DNA of 62,392 nucleotides from Brasilonema sp. CT11 (GTDB taxonomy: Bacteria > Cyanobacteriota > Cyanobacteriia > Cyanobacteriales > Nostocaceae): positions 1 through 62,392 of the forward strand of contig NZ_JABXYX010000038.1 of NCBI RefSeq assembly GCF_017982655.1. Direction: 5' to 3'. The stretch's first letter is position 1; each line of letters opens with the position of its first letter. Positions 37,962 through 47,379 of this stretch are shown here, in pieces. Position numbers and translations under genes: made by a program. The notes below the pieces were generated by a model. It was not told the DNA's origin. It saw nothing but the letters and a program-made list of their open reading frames with translations, and made no database searches.

Positions 37962-38477
37962 ATGTATACTTCTGACACGCTAAAAGCCGAACTTAAGGCA
38001 AAAGGCTATCGATTTACCCCGCAGCGCCAAGTAATTTTTCAAATTTTTCAACATCTGGTTAAAGGTGATCATCTCAACGCAGAGAAAGTACACCAGTTAC
38101 TGGTTGAGCGTGGAGAGGGGATGAGTTTGTCTACAGTGTATCGCACTCTCAAAATTATGGCGCGGATGGGAATTTTGCGAGAATTAGAATTAGCACAAGC
38201 ACAAAAGTACTACGAACTCAACACCACCTCTAATTTTCATCACCATCATATTGTTTGTGTCCAATGTCATCAGGCTCTTGAGTTTGGCAATCAGGCTATT
38301 ATCAAACAAGCAGCCAAACAAGTGAAAAAAGCTGGGCTGGAACTTATCGACTGTCAGCTCACGCTTCATGCCATTTGTCCAGAAGCTATACAAAAGGGAT
38401 GGCCTGCATCAGTACCGACTCATTGGATTTGTTCAAGAGTTACCAACACAAATAACGAGTTTGAAAACACGCCCTAG
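37962..38477 (+). CDS. Fur-family metalloregulator, FurB/Zur type
   Basis: 171 aa. A winged helix (GYRFTPQRQVIFQIF; MSLSTVYRTLKIMARMGILREL) is followed by the metal-binding dimerisation domain. The His cluster NFHHHHIVC and first structural-zinc pair (Cys99, Cys102) are intact, but the usual second CxxC is ICPEA (Cys139, Ala142), so one zinc ligand is missing. An extended C-terminus adds another cysteine (HWICSRV, Cys157) that might substitute. It resembles FurB/Zur more than FurA. A Zur-like box directly before the start suggests autoregulation. Position after the receptor-PepSY pair suggests it also controls uptake genes. Confidence 0.87.
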   Translation: MYTSDTLKAELKAKGYRFTPQRQVIFQIFQHLVKGDHLNAEKVHQLLVERGEGMSLSTVYRTLKIMARMGILRELELAQAQKYYELNTTSNFHHHHIVCVQCHQALEFGNQAIIKQAAKQVKKAGLELIDCQLTLHAICPEAIQKGWPASVPTHWICSRVTNTNNEFENTP

Positions 38478-38480
38478 AGG

Positions 38481-38603
38481 GGATCAATCCCAATACTTTT
38501 TGGTTAAAGGGCAAGGGGTAAAGGCAAAGGGGAAATAGCTTGGTTTTCATCCGTTTTCCCTTTCACCTTTTCCCCAAAACCCAAGAGGTATTGGGATCAA
38601 TCC
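38481..38603. repeat. Long imperfect fold-back element between convergent genes
   Basis: Ends cccaatac (38489-38496) and gtattggg (38588-38595) pair, and purine-rich tracts inside (ttaaagggcaaggggtaaag) match pyrimidine-rich tracts on the other side. The whole segment can form one long hairpin and would stop transcription from both the Fur-type and kinase genes. Confidence 0.7.
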
Positions 38604-38622
38604 TTAACAGCAAGCGTATTGC

Positions 38623-40845
38623 TTATGGTGTTGTTGGGGTCGGTGTCGGTGTTGGTGTGAGTGTGGGTGTGGATGTTGGTGTTGGCGTGGATATTGGTGT
38701 TGGTGTTGGTGTTGGTGTAGACGTTACTGTTGGTGTAGGCGTGGGTGTCGGTGTCTCTGTAGGCGTGGGTATCGGTGTTTCTGTAGGCGTGGGTGAGAAT
38801 GTCGGTGTCGGTGTTGGTGTAACGGTTTCTATAGGAGTTGGGGTAGGCGATGGAGGTGGAGCAGGATTTTCTGCTGTAATTGCAAGGCTATAATCTGATG
38901 TATTTGACCCCGTGGCAACAATCACATATTCATAAAATCCACTTTCTGGAAGTTTAACGGATAAACTACGTTGTGTTGAATCTTCCAAAAATCGCGATTT
39001 TCCACTGGGGGAATACACGGAAAGCAAAATTTTAGAATTCGCATTGAGCCTGACTCTCATCGATTGCTGTTCGTTAAGTTCGGCGATAAAAACTTTACCT
39101 TCCCCTGGTTTGAGAGTACCACTAACTCTGGTACTAATAGCTCCTTTGTCAAAGGCTATTTTCTTGAAAGCACTGCCAGAAAGGATAGCATTGAGTTTGT
39201 CGCTGACAAAACCTTGCCAAACTTGTCCAATGGGTTGATCGATAAAATTCTTGCCGCGCTGTTGTGGAAATTGCTGATAAAATGCTGCATCTGCTAAATC
39301 ATATAAAGAACGACTACCAACGTTGATTTGGTTGACTTCGACTTTTGCGCGATCGCGTTCTGCTTGTCCAAAACTACCCAATTTTTGACGTGCATTTGAA
39401 CTCAAAACAGTGAGTTTTTCTAGGAGTTCTTCGGCTAAACTGTCCCATTGTGCCCGCAATTGTTCATCTTCGGGCTGATCACTCAAAGTACGGTTGCGTA
39501 GACTTGGATTTTTCTCCCAAAAGACTTGATTAACTAAGTTAGTAAAAAATTTATTGTCGATATTGAGTTGTTGACGGCGTTGATCTAATTTTTCTTTACG
39601 CTGTTGTTCTTGTAAGGAAAGTTTTGGATCGTTAGGCGACAGGGACGAAGAATCAAATAACTGATTTGCTCCCCACATACCCACACTAACAGCAGTAGCC
39701 AAAACCACGACTATGGCAATGATTTTACCAGGTGTCCACCAGTTGACGGTGGGAGTAGGAGAGGACGGGTTTGTGTAAGGTGACGATTCTTGTCGAGTGG
39801 GAGGAGTGGGAGTCGGGGATACAGCTAGAGTTTGTTTTGTTTGTGGCGGTGGTGAAATTGGAACAGGTTGCTGTGGAGAAGGATAGCTGACAGGTGATAA
39901 GTTTAGTGCTTGCAGAACTTGATTAGCGCTTTGATAGCGTTGTTTTGGTTTTGGCGATAGCATTTTATCCAACACCATCCCGAAACTCGGGCTGAGGTTA
40001 ACTTCTCGTCGCCATTGCCAGGTGAGGGTATATTCATCTATTAATTCTTGGGGTTGTTTGCCTGTTAGCAAAACGAGTACTGTTGCAGCTAAAGCATACA
40101 AATCGCTATGAGGCTCTACTAACCCAGTTTGCATCTGTTCTGGGGGTGAGTATCCTATCTTACCCAATAGTGTTGGGAGTCCGGGAGAAACTGCACCAGG
40201 TTGATAATATTGCGAGACGACTGTTGCAGCGACTTGTTTAACCCCACCAAAATCGATTAATACTGGGAGTTGGTCAGTATTGCGTAAAATTAAGTTGTCA
40301 GGAGATATATCACGGTGAATCACTCCTATAGAATGGATGTATTGCAAAACAGGCAGAATTTGCTGCATGAGCAAACTCACTTCCGCTTCTGTAAATCGTA
40401 AACCTTGCTGCTTCTTTGCATCAAACAAAGAGCTGTAAGTTTGCCCTTCTACAAAGTCTTGCACCAGAAACAGGTATTCCTTACCACCTAAGTTAATGCG
40501 CAAAAGTTCCCGGAAGCGGGGAATTTGCGGGTGTTGCAGCTTGTAGAGAACGCTGGCTTCTCGCTGAAACAGTTCTTCAGCTTTTTGTAAAACGTATGGT
40601 GTTTGAACTTGAGGGGAGAATTCTTTTAAAACACAAGGTTCGCGAAAGCGGTTAACATCCTCAGCTAAATAAGTACGTCCAAAACCTCCCTGTCCCAATT
40701 GACGGACAATAAAGTAGCGATCGCCCAAAGTTTGCCCATTTTGAATACCTTGACTCACTGGGTTATCCAAACTTTCGCCGCAGTGTAAACAAAAGCGACT
40801 ACCAGTTGGATTTTCGTGTCCTTTAGAGCAATAAACAGAATTCAT
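38623..40845 (-). CDS. Ser/Thr protein kinase with N-terminal zinc ribbon and C-terminal sensor-like domain
   Basis: 740 aa. N-terminal zinc ribbon ([20 protein letters not shown]), then a kinase domain (about 43-315) with glycine loop [10 protein letters not shown], Lys in CVLKEF, catalytic loop [10 protein letters not shown] and LIDFGGVK. The loop has Ser where most kinases have Lys (HRDxKxxN), a known bacterial variant. A transmembrane helix (about 375-393) leads to a conserved region shared with the adjacent paralogue, then a pre-peptidase-C-like beta domain ([24 protein letters not shown]). The last 75 residues are Pro-Thr repeats from a hexamer microsatellite. Probably an envelope-sensing kinase; stimulus unknown. 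Confidence 0.9.
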   Translation of the reverse strand: MNSVYCSKGHENPTGSRFCLHCGESLDNPVSQGIQNGQTLGDRYFIVRQLGQGGFGRTYLAEDVNRFREPCVLKEFSPQVQTPYVLQKAEELFQREASVLYKLQHPQIPRFRELLRINLGGKEYLFLVQDFVEGQTYSSLFDAKKQQGLRFTEAEVSLLMQQILPVLQYIHSIGVIHRDISPDNLILRNTDQLPVLIDFGGVKQVAATVVSQYYQPGAVSPGLPTLLGKIGYSPPEQMQTGLVEPHSDLYALAATVLVLLTGKQPQELIDEYTLTWQWRREVNLSPSFGMVLDKMLSPKPKQRYQSANQVLQALNLSPVSYPSPQQPVPISPPPQTKQTLAVSPTPTPPTRQESSPYTNPSSPTPTVNWWTPGKIIAIVVVLATAVSVGMWGANQLFDSSSLSPNDPKLSLQEQQRKEKLDQRRQQLNIDNKFFTNLVNQVFWEKNPSLRNRTLSDQPEDEQLRAQWDSLAEELLEKLTVLSSNARQKLGSFGQAERDRAKVEVNQINVGSRSLYDLADAAFYQQFPQQRGKNFIDQPIGQVWQGFVSDKLNAILSGSAFKKIAFDKGAISTRVSGTLKPGEGKVFIAELNEQQSMRVRLNANSKILLSVYSPSGKSRFLEDSTQRSLSVKLPESGFYEYVIVATGSNTSDYSLAITAENPAPPPSPTPTPIETVTPTPTPTFSPTPTETPIPTPTETPTPTPTPTVTSTPTPTPTPISTPTPTSTPTLTPTPTPTPTTP
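38630..38840. repeat. Hexamer microsatellite encoding Pro-Thr repeats
   Basis: Degenerate (ggtgt(t/c/g))n run of about 200 bp at the 3' end of the kinase gene. Prone to slippage in multiples of 6 bp, which would change tail length without breaking the frame. Confidence 0.85.
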
Positions 40846-40904
40846 AGTTATTAATCATGACTCATGAGTCATGACTCATAAGTCAGGTACTTTTGACTTT
40901 TACT

Positions 40905-42680
40905 TTAATTCGCAGATTCTACTTTACTCACTTGGTCAGCAGCAAGTGCATACCATATTTGACCAAGTGTCTGTTTATCAAGTTTCTCATTGTTGCGTCG
41001 CTCTCCCGGAAACAATCGGTCAAATTTTTTGTTTGTGTCTTTGTTGAGTTGGTCAATGGTATAGTTACCCAGTTGTCCGGCTTGTGCTTGTTGTCTCCAA
41101 TTATCGTAATCTCGCCCACTGTAGCTTCCCAGTTTCCGACGCGCTGATCTGCTGAGATTCGCTTGATCTAATTGATTTAACACATCTTGTGCGATCGCAA
41201 ACCATTCCTTTCGTAAAGCAGTATCTTCTGAGTTCCCCGTGAGAGTACGTCCTTTTGCATCCGGATTTTTAGTATAAAATTTTCGATCTACCATTTTTGT
41301 AAAAAAGACTTCTGGTATTTCTAGCTCCTGACGGCGACGGATAATTTGGTTACCGCGATTTTCTTGGTTGCTAGTAGTAGTTGGTTTTTCCGGAGGATTT
41401 GAACCTTTGGGAATTGTAGGTAATGATATTGTTGGTAGAGAAATAGATGTTACAGCGTGAAAAACTGCATTGACAACTGCCAAAGTCCCTGCTAGTGTCA
41501 AACCAATCACACTTGTGGTGATCAGACTGACAGCAAAAGGACGAAGCCAAACAGGCATAGGTAACGCCTGAGCAGCCATTTGAGTTTTGTTATGGAACTT
41601 ACCAACAAGAGTTTTGACACGTTTTTTGCCAGGAGCAGCGATCATCGTCTTCAGCTTAGTCATGGCAGTATTTATAGGTTTGGCAGGTTTGGCAGGTTTG
41701 GCAGTTTTGACAGGGTTGACCGTAGGTGTAACAGTAGGTGTAACAGTAGGTGTGACAGTAGATGTGTAAGACTGTAAATCTTTGAGAACATCGTCAGCTT
41801 TTTGGTAGCGTTCACTTGGTTTATATTCCACCATTCTTTTCAACACAGCTTGTATTTTGGGGCTGACTTTTATTTGTTCTCCCCAACGCCAATTTCCCTG
41901 ATAAGAATCATATAAATTTTGTGGTTCTTGAGCAGTTAATAACACAAGTGCCGTCACTGCTAAAGAGTACAAATCGCTACTGGGAAATGCTTTTCCCTGA
42001 CGTAATTGCTCCTCTGGTGCGTAGCCTTTCTTTCCCAAAATTGTCCGAATTCCACCGAGTTGGGTAAACCAAAAACCCTTAGAAGCTGGTAATTGCTTCA
42101 CTCCACCAAAGTCAATCAGCACGGGTAATTGATCACTACGTCGCAAAATGATATTATCAGGAGAAATATCGCGGTGAACAACATTCACTCTGTGAATGTA
42201 AGATAAAATAGGTAACATTTGTTGCAGCAGTTTGACAACTTCCTGCTCACTAAAAGTTTGTCCCTGATTGATCCGGCTTTCTAACAAATCCCAGTAGTTG
42301 TCACCCTCTACATAGTCTTGCACCAAAAAGAAAAAATCTTTGTTACTCAACTGCACTTGTAGCGAGGCGTGAAAACGTGGAATTTGTGGGTGCTGTAGAT
42401 TTTTGAGCACACTCGCTTCTCGTTCAAACAGTTCTTTAGCTTTTTCTAAATCCTGTTCTTCAACTTGAGGTGCAAACTCCTTCAGCACGCACTTTTGTTG
42501 AGATTGATTGAAATCCTCAGCCAAATAAGTGCGTCCAAAGCCACCCTGTCCCAAATGACGTATAATTCGATAGCGGTTATCGACAACTTGTCCTACCGCC
42601 AGAGGTAACGGCTCTCCACACTGAGTGCAAAAGCGGTTTTTCTCATTGTTTACGTGTTGTTTGCTGCAATAAACATCCAT
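40905..42680 (-). CDS. Ser/Thr protein kinase with N-terminal zinc ribbon (tandem paralogue)
   Basis: 591 aa. Same plan as the kinase encoded downstream: zinc ribbon (YCSKQHVNNEKNRFCTQCGE), kinase domain with [26 protein letters not shown] and LIDFGGVK, a low-complexity linker (TVTP repeats then KPAKPAKP), a membrane helix (about 385-405) and the shared extracytoplasmic region (FFTKMVDRKFYTKNPDAKGRTL). It lacks the beta domain and the Pro-Thr tail of its neighbour. The 59-bp gap and same strand suggest an operon created by tandem duplication. Confidence 0.9.
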   Translation of the reverse strand: MDVYCSKQHVNNEKNRFCTQCGEPLPLAVGQVVDNRYRIIRHLGQGGFGRTYLAEDFNQSQQKCVLKEFAPQVEEQDLEKAKELFEREASVLKNLQHPQIPRFHASLQVQLSNKDFFFLVQDYVEGDNYWDLLESRINQGQTFSEQEVVKLLQQMLPILSYIHRVNVVHRDISPDNIILRRSDQLPVLIDFGGVKQLPASKGFWFTQLGGIRTILGKKGYAPEEQLRQGKAFPSSDLYSLAVTALVLLTAQEPQNLYDSYQGNWRWGEQIKVSPKIQAVLKRMVEYKPSERYQKADDVLKDLQSYTSTVTPTVTPTVTPTVNPVKTAKPAKPAKPINTAMTKLKTMIAAPGKKRVKTLVGKFHNKTQMAAQALPMPVWLRPFAVSLITTSVIGLTLAGTLAVVNAVFHAVTSISLPTISLPTIPKGSNPPEKPTTTSNQENRGNQIIRRRQELEIPEVFFTKMVDRKFYTKNPDAKGRTLTGNSEDTALRKEWFAIAQDVLNQLDQANLSRSARRKLGSYSGRDYDNWRQQAQAGQLGNYTIDQLNKDTNKKFDRLFPGERRNNEKLDKQTLGQIWYALAADQVSKVESAN

Positions 42681-42888
42681 GATGCTGAAGGATCAATAGA
42701 AGGTTTTTATAAGTTGCTACAAAACAGAAAGCCACAATTACGCATACTCTCTCTATATATTTTGCACTCCTTTGCTCAGGAGAATGAGAAAGAATGCAAC
42801 AAAGGTTAAAATACTGACAGTAGGTAGCAGTGGTCTGAGTTTTACTTGGTGGGATGAACAATCGAAATTTTTTATACAAATTAACACC

Positions 42889-44397
42889 ATGAATTCGCAA
42901 GCACAACGCCAGCGGGCAATTAAAGCCTTTACAGATTTTTTAGATACTCCCTTAGACACACTCCTACAACAGCATATCAATACTGATACAACAGAGGCCG
43001 CTTTGGCGTTATTTCATGATATGGCTGCTAGTGTACCTGCTTACAAACATTTTTTAGCAAATCATGCAGTTAATCCTGATCAATACCAAACCTTAGAAGA
43101 TTTCCAAAGATTACCGCAACTCGTAAAAGAAAATTACCTGCAACGTTATCCTCTATCTGAATTATGCCGCAACGGACAGCTAGAAACATGCGACATGATA
43201 GCTGTTTCTTCTGGTTCCACAGGAAAACCAACATTTTGGCCTCGTTTTTTTGCAGATGAAATGCAAATTGCTACTCGTTTTGAGCAGGTATTTCATGATA
43301 GTTTTCATGCAGATACTAGACGAACTCTAGCTGTGATTTGTTTCACTTTAGGAAGCTGGGTTGGCGGAATGTACACAACCAATTGCTGCCGCTATCTTGC
43401 CAGCAAAGGTTATCCGATTACTTTGGTAACTCCTGGTAATAATAAAGAAGAAATCTTTCGAGTTCTTCAAGAACTCGGTTCGGCTTTTGAGCAGGTTGTC
43501 TTATTAGGATATCCACCATTTCTTAAAGATATTATTGATACTGGAATTGCCCGTGGAATTCAATGGCAGCGATATCAGGTAAAGTTGGTGATGGCGGGAG
43601 AAGTATTCAGCGAAGAATGGCGGAGTTTAGTGAGTGAAAGAGTTGGTTCCCAACATTGCTGCTACGACTCAGTCTCGCTTTATGGAACAGCAGATGCAGG
43701 TGTATTGGGTAACGAAACACCTTTGAGTATCTGCATTCGTCGTTTCTTAGCACAAAATCCAGAAGCAGCGCGTGCCTTGTTTGGAGAATCTCGTTTACCC
43801 ACACTGGTACAATATGATCCAATAAGCCGCTTTTTTGAAGTTATAGACGGCACGTTGATATTTTCTGGAAATAATGGCATTCCTCTGGTGCGTTACAACA
43901 TCTTGGATACTGGAGGGATAATCAGTTATGATGCCATGCTCCAGTTTTTAGCAAAATGGGGCTTTAATCCAGTGGCGGAAATACAACAGATGGGTGGAAG
44001 AGGCGTTCGTGCGCTACCATTTGTGTATATTTTTGGACGCTCTAATTTTACAGTTTCTTACTTTGGAGCGAATATCTACCCAGAAAATGTGACGGTGGGA
44101 TTAGAGCAACCTGTTATTAGAGAATGGGTGACAGGTAAATTCGTGTTGCAAGTGCAAGAAGATGCAGACAAGAACCGATTTTTATCTGTGGTTGTAGAGT
44201 TAGCACCGAGAGTGGAAGAGAGTGAAGAGAAAAAAGAGGCGATCGCATCTTCCATTCTCACCCAACTCCAGCGCCTCAATAGCGAATTTGCTAACTACGT
44301 TCCTCCAGAATACCAAATGCCGCGAGTTGCACTAGCGCCAACAGGCGATCCAGAATATTTCCCCGTTGGGGTGAAGCATCGCTATACCCGTAAGTAG
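42889..44397 (+). CDS. PaaK-like AMP-forming CoA ligase family protein
   Basis: 502 aa from the ATG at 42889 (an upstream in-frame start at 42772 adds 39 residues unlike the family). Adenylate-forming fold: P-loop-like motif AVSSGSTGKPTFWPR, YGTADAG (the tyrosine/glycine A5-type motif) and a late GRSNFTVSYFG segment where phenylacetate-CoA ligases have GR.D. It most likely activates an aryl or fatty carboxylic acid as an adenylate; CoA or another acceptor cannot be told. It is divergent from the kinase pair and has no biosynthetic neighbours. Related orphan PaaK-like proteins occur near polyketide or carotenoid genes, but none is present here. Confidence 0.75.
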   Translation: MNSQAQRQRAIKAFTDFLDTPLDTLLQQHINTDTTEAALALFHDMAASVPAYKHFLANHAVNPDQYQTLEDFQRLPQLVKENYLQRYPLSELCRNGQLETCDMIAVSSGSTGKPTFWPRFFADEMQIATRFEQVFHDSFHADTRRTLAVICFTLGSWVGGMYTTNCCRYLASKGYPITLVTPGNNKEEIFRVLQELGSAFEQVVLLGYPPFLKDIIDTGIARGIQWQRYQVKLVMAGEVFSEEWRSLVSERVGSQHCCYDSVSLYGTADAGVLGNETPLSICIRRFLAQNPEAARALFGESRLPTLVQYDPISRFFEVIDGTLIFSGNNGIPLVRYNILDTGGIISYDAMLQFLAKWGFNPVAEIQQMGGRGVRALPFVYIFGRSNFTVSYFGANIYPENVTVGLEQPVIREWVTGKFVLQVQEDADKNRFLSVVVELAPRVEESEEKKEAIASSILTQLQRLNSEFANYVPPEYQMPRVALAPTGDPEYFPVGVKHRYTRK

Positions 44398-44404
44398 GAG
44401 AGAG

Positions 44405-44673
44405 TGTTCTATTCGCCGCTTTGTTCTTGGTTTGGTTTAGCTTTAGCAGCAACCAACCCAACTAACTCAACATCCAACCCTAACGCCTCTGCTATTTGTT
44501 CTACAGTTGCACCTAAATTCAACATAAAAGGAATAGCTTCTAATTTACCTTCTAGTTTTCCTTCTGCCTTACCTTCCTGCTTAGCTTCTTGATAAACTTT
44601 AGTTTGCTTTAACTCGCTTAATCCCAACATTTGCTCTATCTCCTCCCGACTTTTCAAAGGGAATTTATAGACA
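44405..44673 (-). pseudogene. Duplicated 3' fragment of the Rpn-type nuclease gene
   Basis: Bases 44405-44673 repeat 44697-44965 with only scattered differences (offset 292 bp). The fragment keeps an open frame of 82 codons (44409-44657, minus) that starts inside the former coding sequence (MKSREEIEQMLGLSELKQTK) and ends NQEQSGE, exactly like the full gene. It lacks the nuclease domain, so it is probably non-functional. Confidence 0.85.
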
Positions 44674-44700
44674 TAAAAGTCCCTATCGATTCAACCTGTT

Positions 44701-45519
44701 CTATTCGCCGCTTTGTTCCTGATTTGGTTTAGCTTTAGCAGCAACCAACCCAACTAACTCAACATCCAACCCCAACGCATCAGCTATTTGTTCTACAGTT
44801 GCACCTAAACTCAACATAAAAGGAATTGCTTCTAATTTACCTTCTAGTTTTCCTTCTGTTTTACCTTCCTGCTTAGCTTCTTGATAAACTTTAGTTTGTT
44901 TCAACTCGCTTAATCCCAACATTTGCTCTATCTCCTCCCGACTTTTCAAAGGGAATTTATAGACAATAATCGTTTCTATCAATTCGAGAAATTCCCGTTG
45001 GGTAATTTCATCAGCTATTTGTTGTTTAGCAAGGTTAATTAACTCCCTGGCTTTGGTAGCTGCGCCTGACTGTGGCTCTATAACCAGTTTAACTGTACCA
45101 ATACCAATCGACTGTTCTGCTGCGGAGTCTAATTCATCAAGATAGATGCAGCTGACTCGCCCAGATGTGAGTAATTCAATATACCGTTCTGTTTCTCCCA
45201 CATCAAGACTGCGGCTTGGATAAACCACCGCCCCGCGCCAGTTGTTGGTAAGTTCGCTTCTATCCAGGTAAAGAAAGATTTCCGTAAACAAGCGAGAGTA
45301 GAATTTTTTATCGGGTTGAAATTGGACTTCGACGAAGTAGATCGGGGATGATGGATTACTTTTGGGGAGAAATACGCCGTCGATGCGGAAAGCGAGTTGT
45401 TTGACTTCGACGGATGAGAATTGGTAGGTGTCGGCGGTTTCGGGGGGTTGGTTGATGAGTTCAAAGAAGATGCTGGGGAAGCTTTGGAATAGGCGATAAA
45501 ATATCGTGTCTGTTTTCAC
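44701..45519 (-). CDS. Rpn-family PD-(D/E)XK nuclease / putative transposase (DUF2887 type)
   Basis: 272 aa from the GTG at 45519, which gives VKTDTIFYRLFQSFPSIFFEL, the usual family start; longer frames run into hairpin repeats. The PD-(D/E)XK core is visible: RIDGVFLPK (Asp) and IYFVEVQFQPDKKFYSRLF (Glu-x-Gln). The charged C-terminus carries repeats GKTEGKLEGKLE. Rpn proteins are recombination-promoting nucleases that amplify in cyanobacterial genomes. The 3' third is duplicated directly downstream. Confidence 0.82.
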   Translation of the reverse strand: MKTDTIFYRLFQSFPSIFFELINQPPETADTYQFSSVEVKQLAFRIDGVFLPKSNPSSPIYFVEVQFQPDKKFYSRLFTEIFLYLDRSELTNNWRGAVVYPSRSLDVGETERYIELLTSGRVSCIYLDELDSAAEQSIGIGTVKLVIEPQSGAATKARELINLAKQQIADEITQREFLELIETIIVYKFPLKSREEIEQMLGLSELKQTKVYQEAKQEGKTEGKLEGKLEAIPFMLSLGATVEQIADALGLDVELVGLVAAKAKPNQEQSGE

Positions 45520-45571
45520 GCTGATTGATGGTGGGTTGGTGGCGTAAGTTTTGATTTTACTTAATTTCTTG

Positions 45572-45673
45572 TTCCCAGACTCCGGCTGGGAATGAATACT
45601 GTTAGGCTTTGCCTCACTATTCTTCTGGAGGCAGAGCCTCTTGATGGGCGTTCCCATGCCGAGCATGGGAACG
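45572..45673. repeat. Cluster of three dispersed hairpin repeats
   Basis: ttcccagactccggctgggaa (45572-45592, one base longer than a compact hairpin), ggaggcagagcctc (45627-45640) and the arms cgttcccatgc (from 45649) and gcatgggaacg (to 45673). These are typical dispersed repeats of filamentous cyanobacteria and lie upstream of the Rpn-type gene. Confidence 0.8.
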
Positions 45674-45693
45674 AGAGAATGGAGTTTGCCCAA

Positions 45694-45946
45694 ATTTCGT
45701 AGAGTAAATCAGGCATCAAATAACCTCAACTGTATTACAATATATCGATTCCGTTAGGTATAGCCGTAGCCAGGTAAATTAGGACATGAACTCATGAAAG
45801 AATATGGACATTACGAGACTTTCAAACTTCTTGACGAGTTAAGCATTTCCTATTCCCTGTTAAGCGTTAAGCGTTAAGCGTTCCCTACGTCCTAATAGAG
45901 TTGGCTATAGCTATACATCGCTTGATATAACAGGTTTACCAATACG
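45694..45946. other. Intergenic region between the Rpn-type and fasciclin genes
   Basis: Holds a taagcgt heptamer repeated three times (45861-45881) and a vestige of repeat DNA. No gene recognised. Confidence 0.5.
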
Positions 45947-45984
45947 AAAAAACCCGTCCAAATCATTCTTGAAACGGGTTTTTT
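45947..45984. terminator. Bidirectional terminator after the fasciclin gene
   Basis: aaaaaacccgt (45947-45957) pairs with acgggtttttt (45974-45984). On the minus strand it ends in a T-run, as expected for termination of the fasciclin gene. Confidence 0.9.
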
Positions 45985-46037
45985 TCAAATATTTATTTCA
46001 ACCTAGTTTTGTTACACAATACACCAGTGTCAAAAAC

Positions 46038-46910
46038 TTACAAGTCAGGAGGTAAAATCACGTTGTCAATAACATGAATAACGCCATTACTAGCTTTGAT
46101 GTCAGGCTGAACCACCTTGGCGTCATTGACTGTTACACCAGTTTTTGGATCAACCTTGACATTAATCGGACCACCCTCAATGCTTTTGACTTCACCAGAC
46201 TTCAAATCTTTGGATGTTACCGAACCTTGCACCACATGATATCGCAAAATCTTCACCAGGACTTCTTTATTTTCTGGCTTTAATAAATCTTGTACAGCGT
46301 CTTGTGGCAATTTGGCAAATGCTGCATCTGTAGGTGCGAAGACGGTGAAAGGGCCTTTGCCTTGCAAGGTTTCTGCTAATCCAGCTGCTTTCAAAGCCTT
46401 GGTTAGCATTGTAAAGGAGCCATTGGACTCTGCAACTGCTACGATATTCTTACTCTGTGTACCCGCTCCTGGTTGCTTAGGAGGCGTGGGTGTGGCAGGT
46501 GGTGGTGTTGTGGGTGTCTCACCTCCAGGTGTTGTGGGTACCCCTCCAGGGGGAGACGCAGGAGGTGTAGAAGTGTCACTTCCACCAGGACAAGCAGCAC
46601 GGTTGTAAGGACACTCCTGCAAAATACTCGGGCGAGGGTTTAATCCTCTCGGTTTCTGTGCTACCGTTGTATCTTTAGCTGGTGAGGTTTTTTTAGACTT
46701 TGTTGCTGCTGTTCCAGCCTCACTAAATTGAGTATACTCAGCGTTTACTAAAAGACGTTGCTCGCCGTGATACGACGCTTGCTTGAAAATACCAGGATTA
46801 AAATTTAATACTTCGTTTGCTCCAGTAGGTAGACCAGTAAGAAGACTGATGCCCGTCACTCCTATTATACCAGCCAACTTGGTCAGCAAATTGCTGTTTT
46901 CAACCTTCAT
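46038..46910 (-). CDS. Secreted fasciclin (FAS1) domain protein
   Basis: 290 aa from the ATG at 46910, which begins a signal peptide ([20 protein letters not shown]); an open extension reaches 46940. A Pro/Gly/Thr-rich linker (about residues 95-160) carries a cysteine pair ([14 protein letters not shown]). The FAS1 domain occupies the last 130 residues: [26 protein letters not shown] and [18 protein letters not shown]1 proteins mediate adhesion at the cell surface or in the matrix. Single-gene unit with its own terminator. Confidence 0.92.
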   Translation of the reverse strand: MKVENSNLLTKLAGIIGVTGISLLTGLPTGANEVLNFNPGIFKQASYHGEQRLLVNAEYTQFSEAGTAATKSKKTSPAKDTTVAQKPRGLNPRPSILQECPYNRAACPGGSDTSTPPASPPGGVPTTPGGETPTTPPPATPTPPKQPGAGTQSKNIVAVAESNGSFTMLTKALKAAGLAETLQGKGPFTVFAPTDAAFAKLPQDAVQDLLKPENKEVLVKILRYHVVQGSVTSKDLKSGEVKSIEGGPINVKVDPKTGVTVNDAKVVQPDIKASNGVIHVIDNVILPPDL

Positions 46911-46940
46911 AAATTTTGTTTGGCTTTCATTTCCACACAT

Positions 46941-47379
46941 TACAATAATGATTTATATCATCTTGCCACACAGAAAATCTAACTAAAGAAACAAGATTTG
47001 TAAGCAGAAATTAATTATATATCAATCTTAAAATGTTGAACAATTTGCCTCAGAATGAGTATAATCGCCTGTCTGTATAAAGAACGAAGGAAGCCAAGGA
47101 CGATAGAATTACCTCCGCATGTTTCTGCAAAAGGAAAAATATTGCATAGTTGCATTATGCCAGCTTGTAGAAGGCGTAACAGATGGAGTTTGATAGAGAA
47201 AAATTCAGTTGAGCAGAATTTAACCGCAGAGTTCTGTCAAAAAAACTGAGAATGCAAAAGAACCTCACAAATAAATCCATTTTTATTCAATTTTTCAGAC
47301 GAAAATCGTGAATCTAAATTATCCGAACCAAAATAAACTTGTAAAATTTATTAAGTGAACCACGTACTGGAAACAAAAA
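46941..47379. other. Intergenic region between fasciclin and GST genes
   Basis: Divergent promoter region. A near-palindromic run aataatgatttatatcat near 46943-46960 precedes the fasciclin start. A 64-codon frame at 47055-47249 has basic, non-domain composition and is not called. Nothing else recognised. Confidence 0.4.

Noticed and set aside
38540-38893. Plus-strand (Gly-Val)n frame
   Set aside because: Antisense of the Pro-Thr microsatellite tail of the Ser/Thr kinase; no start signal or domain.
47055-47249. 64-codon ORF upstream of the GST gene
   Set aside because: Basic random-looking sequence without start signal or recognisable family.
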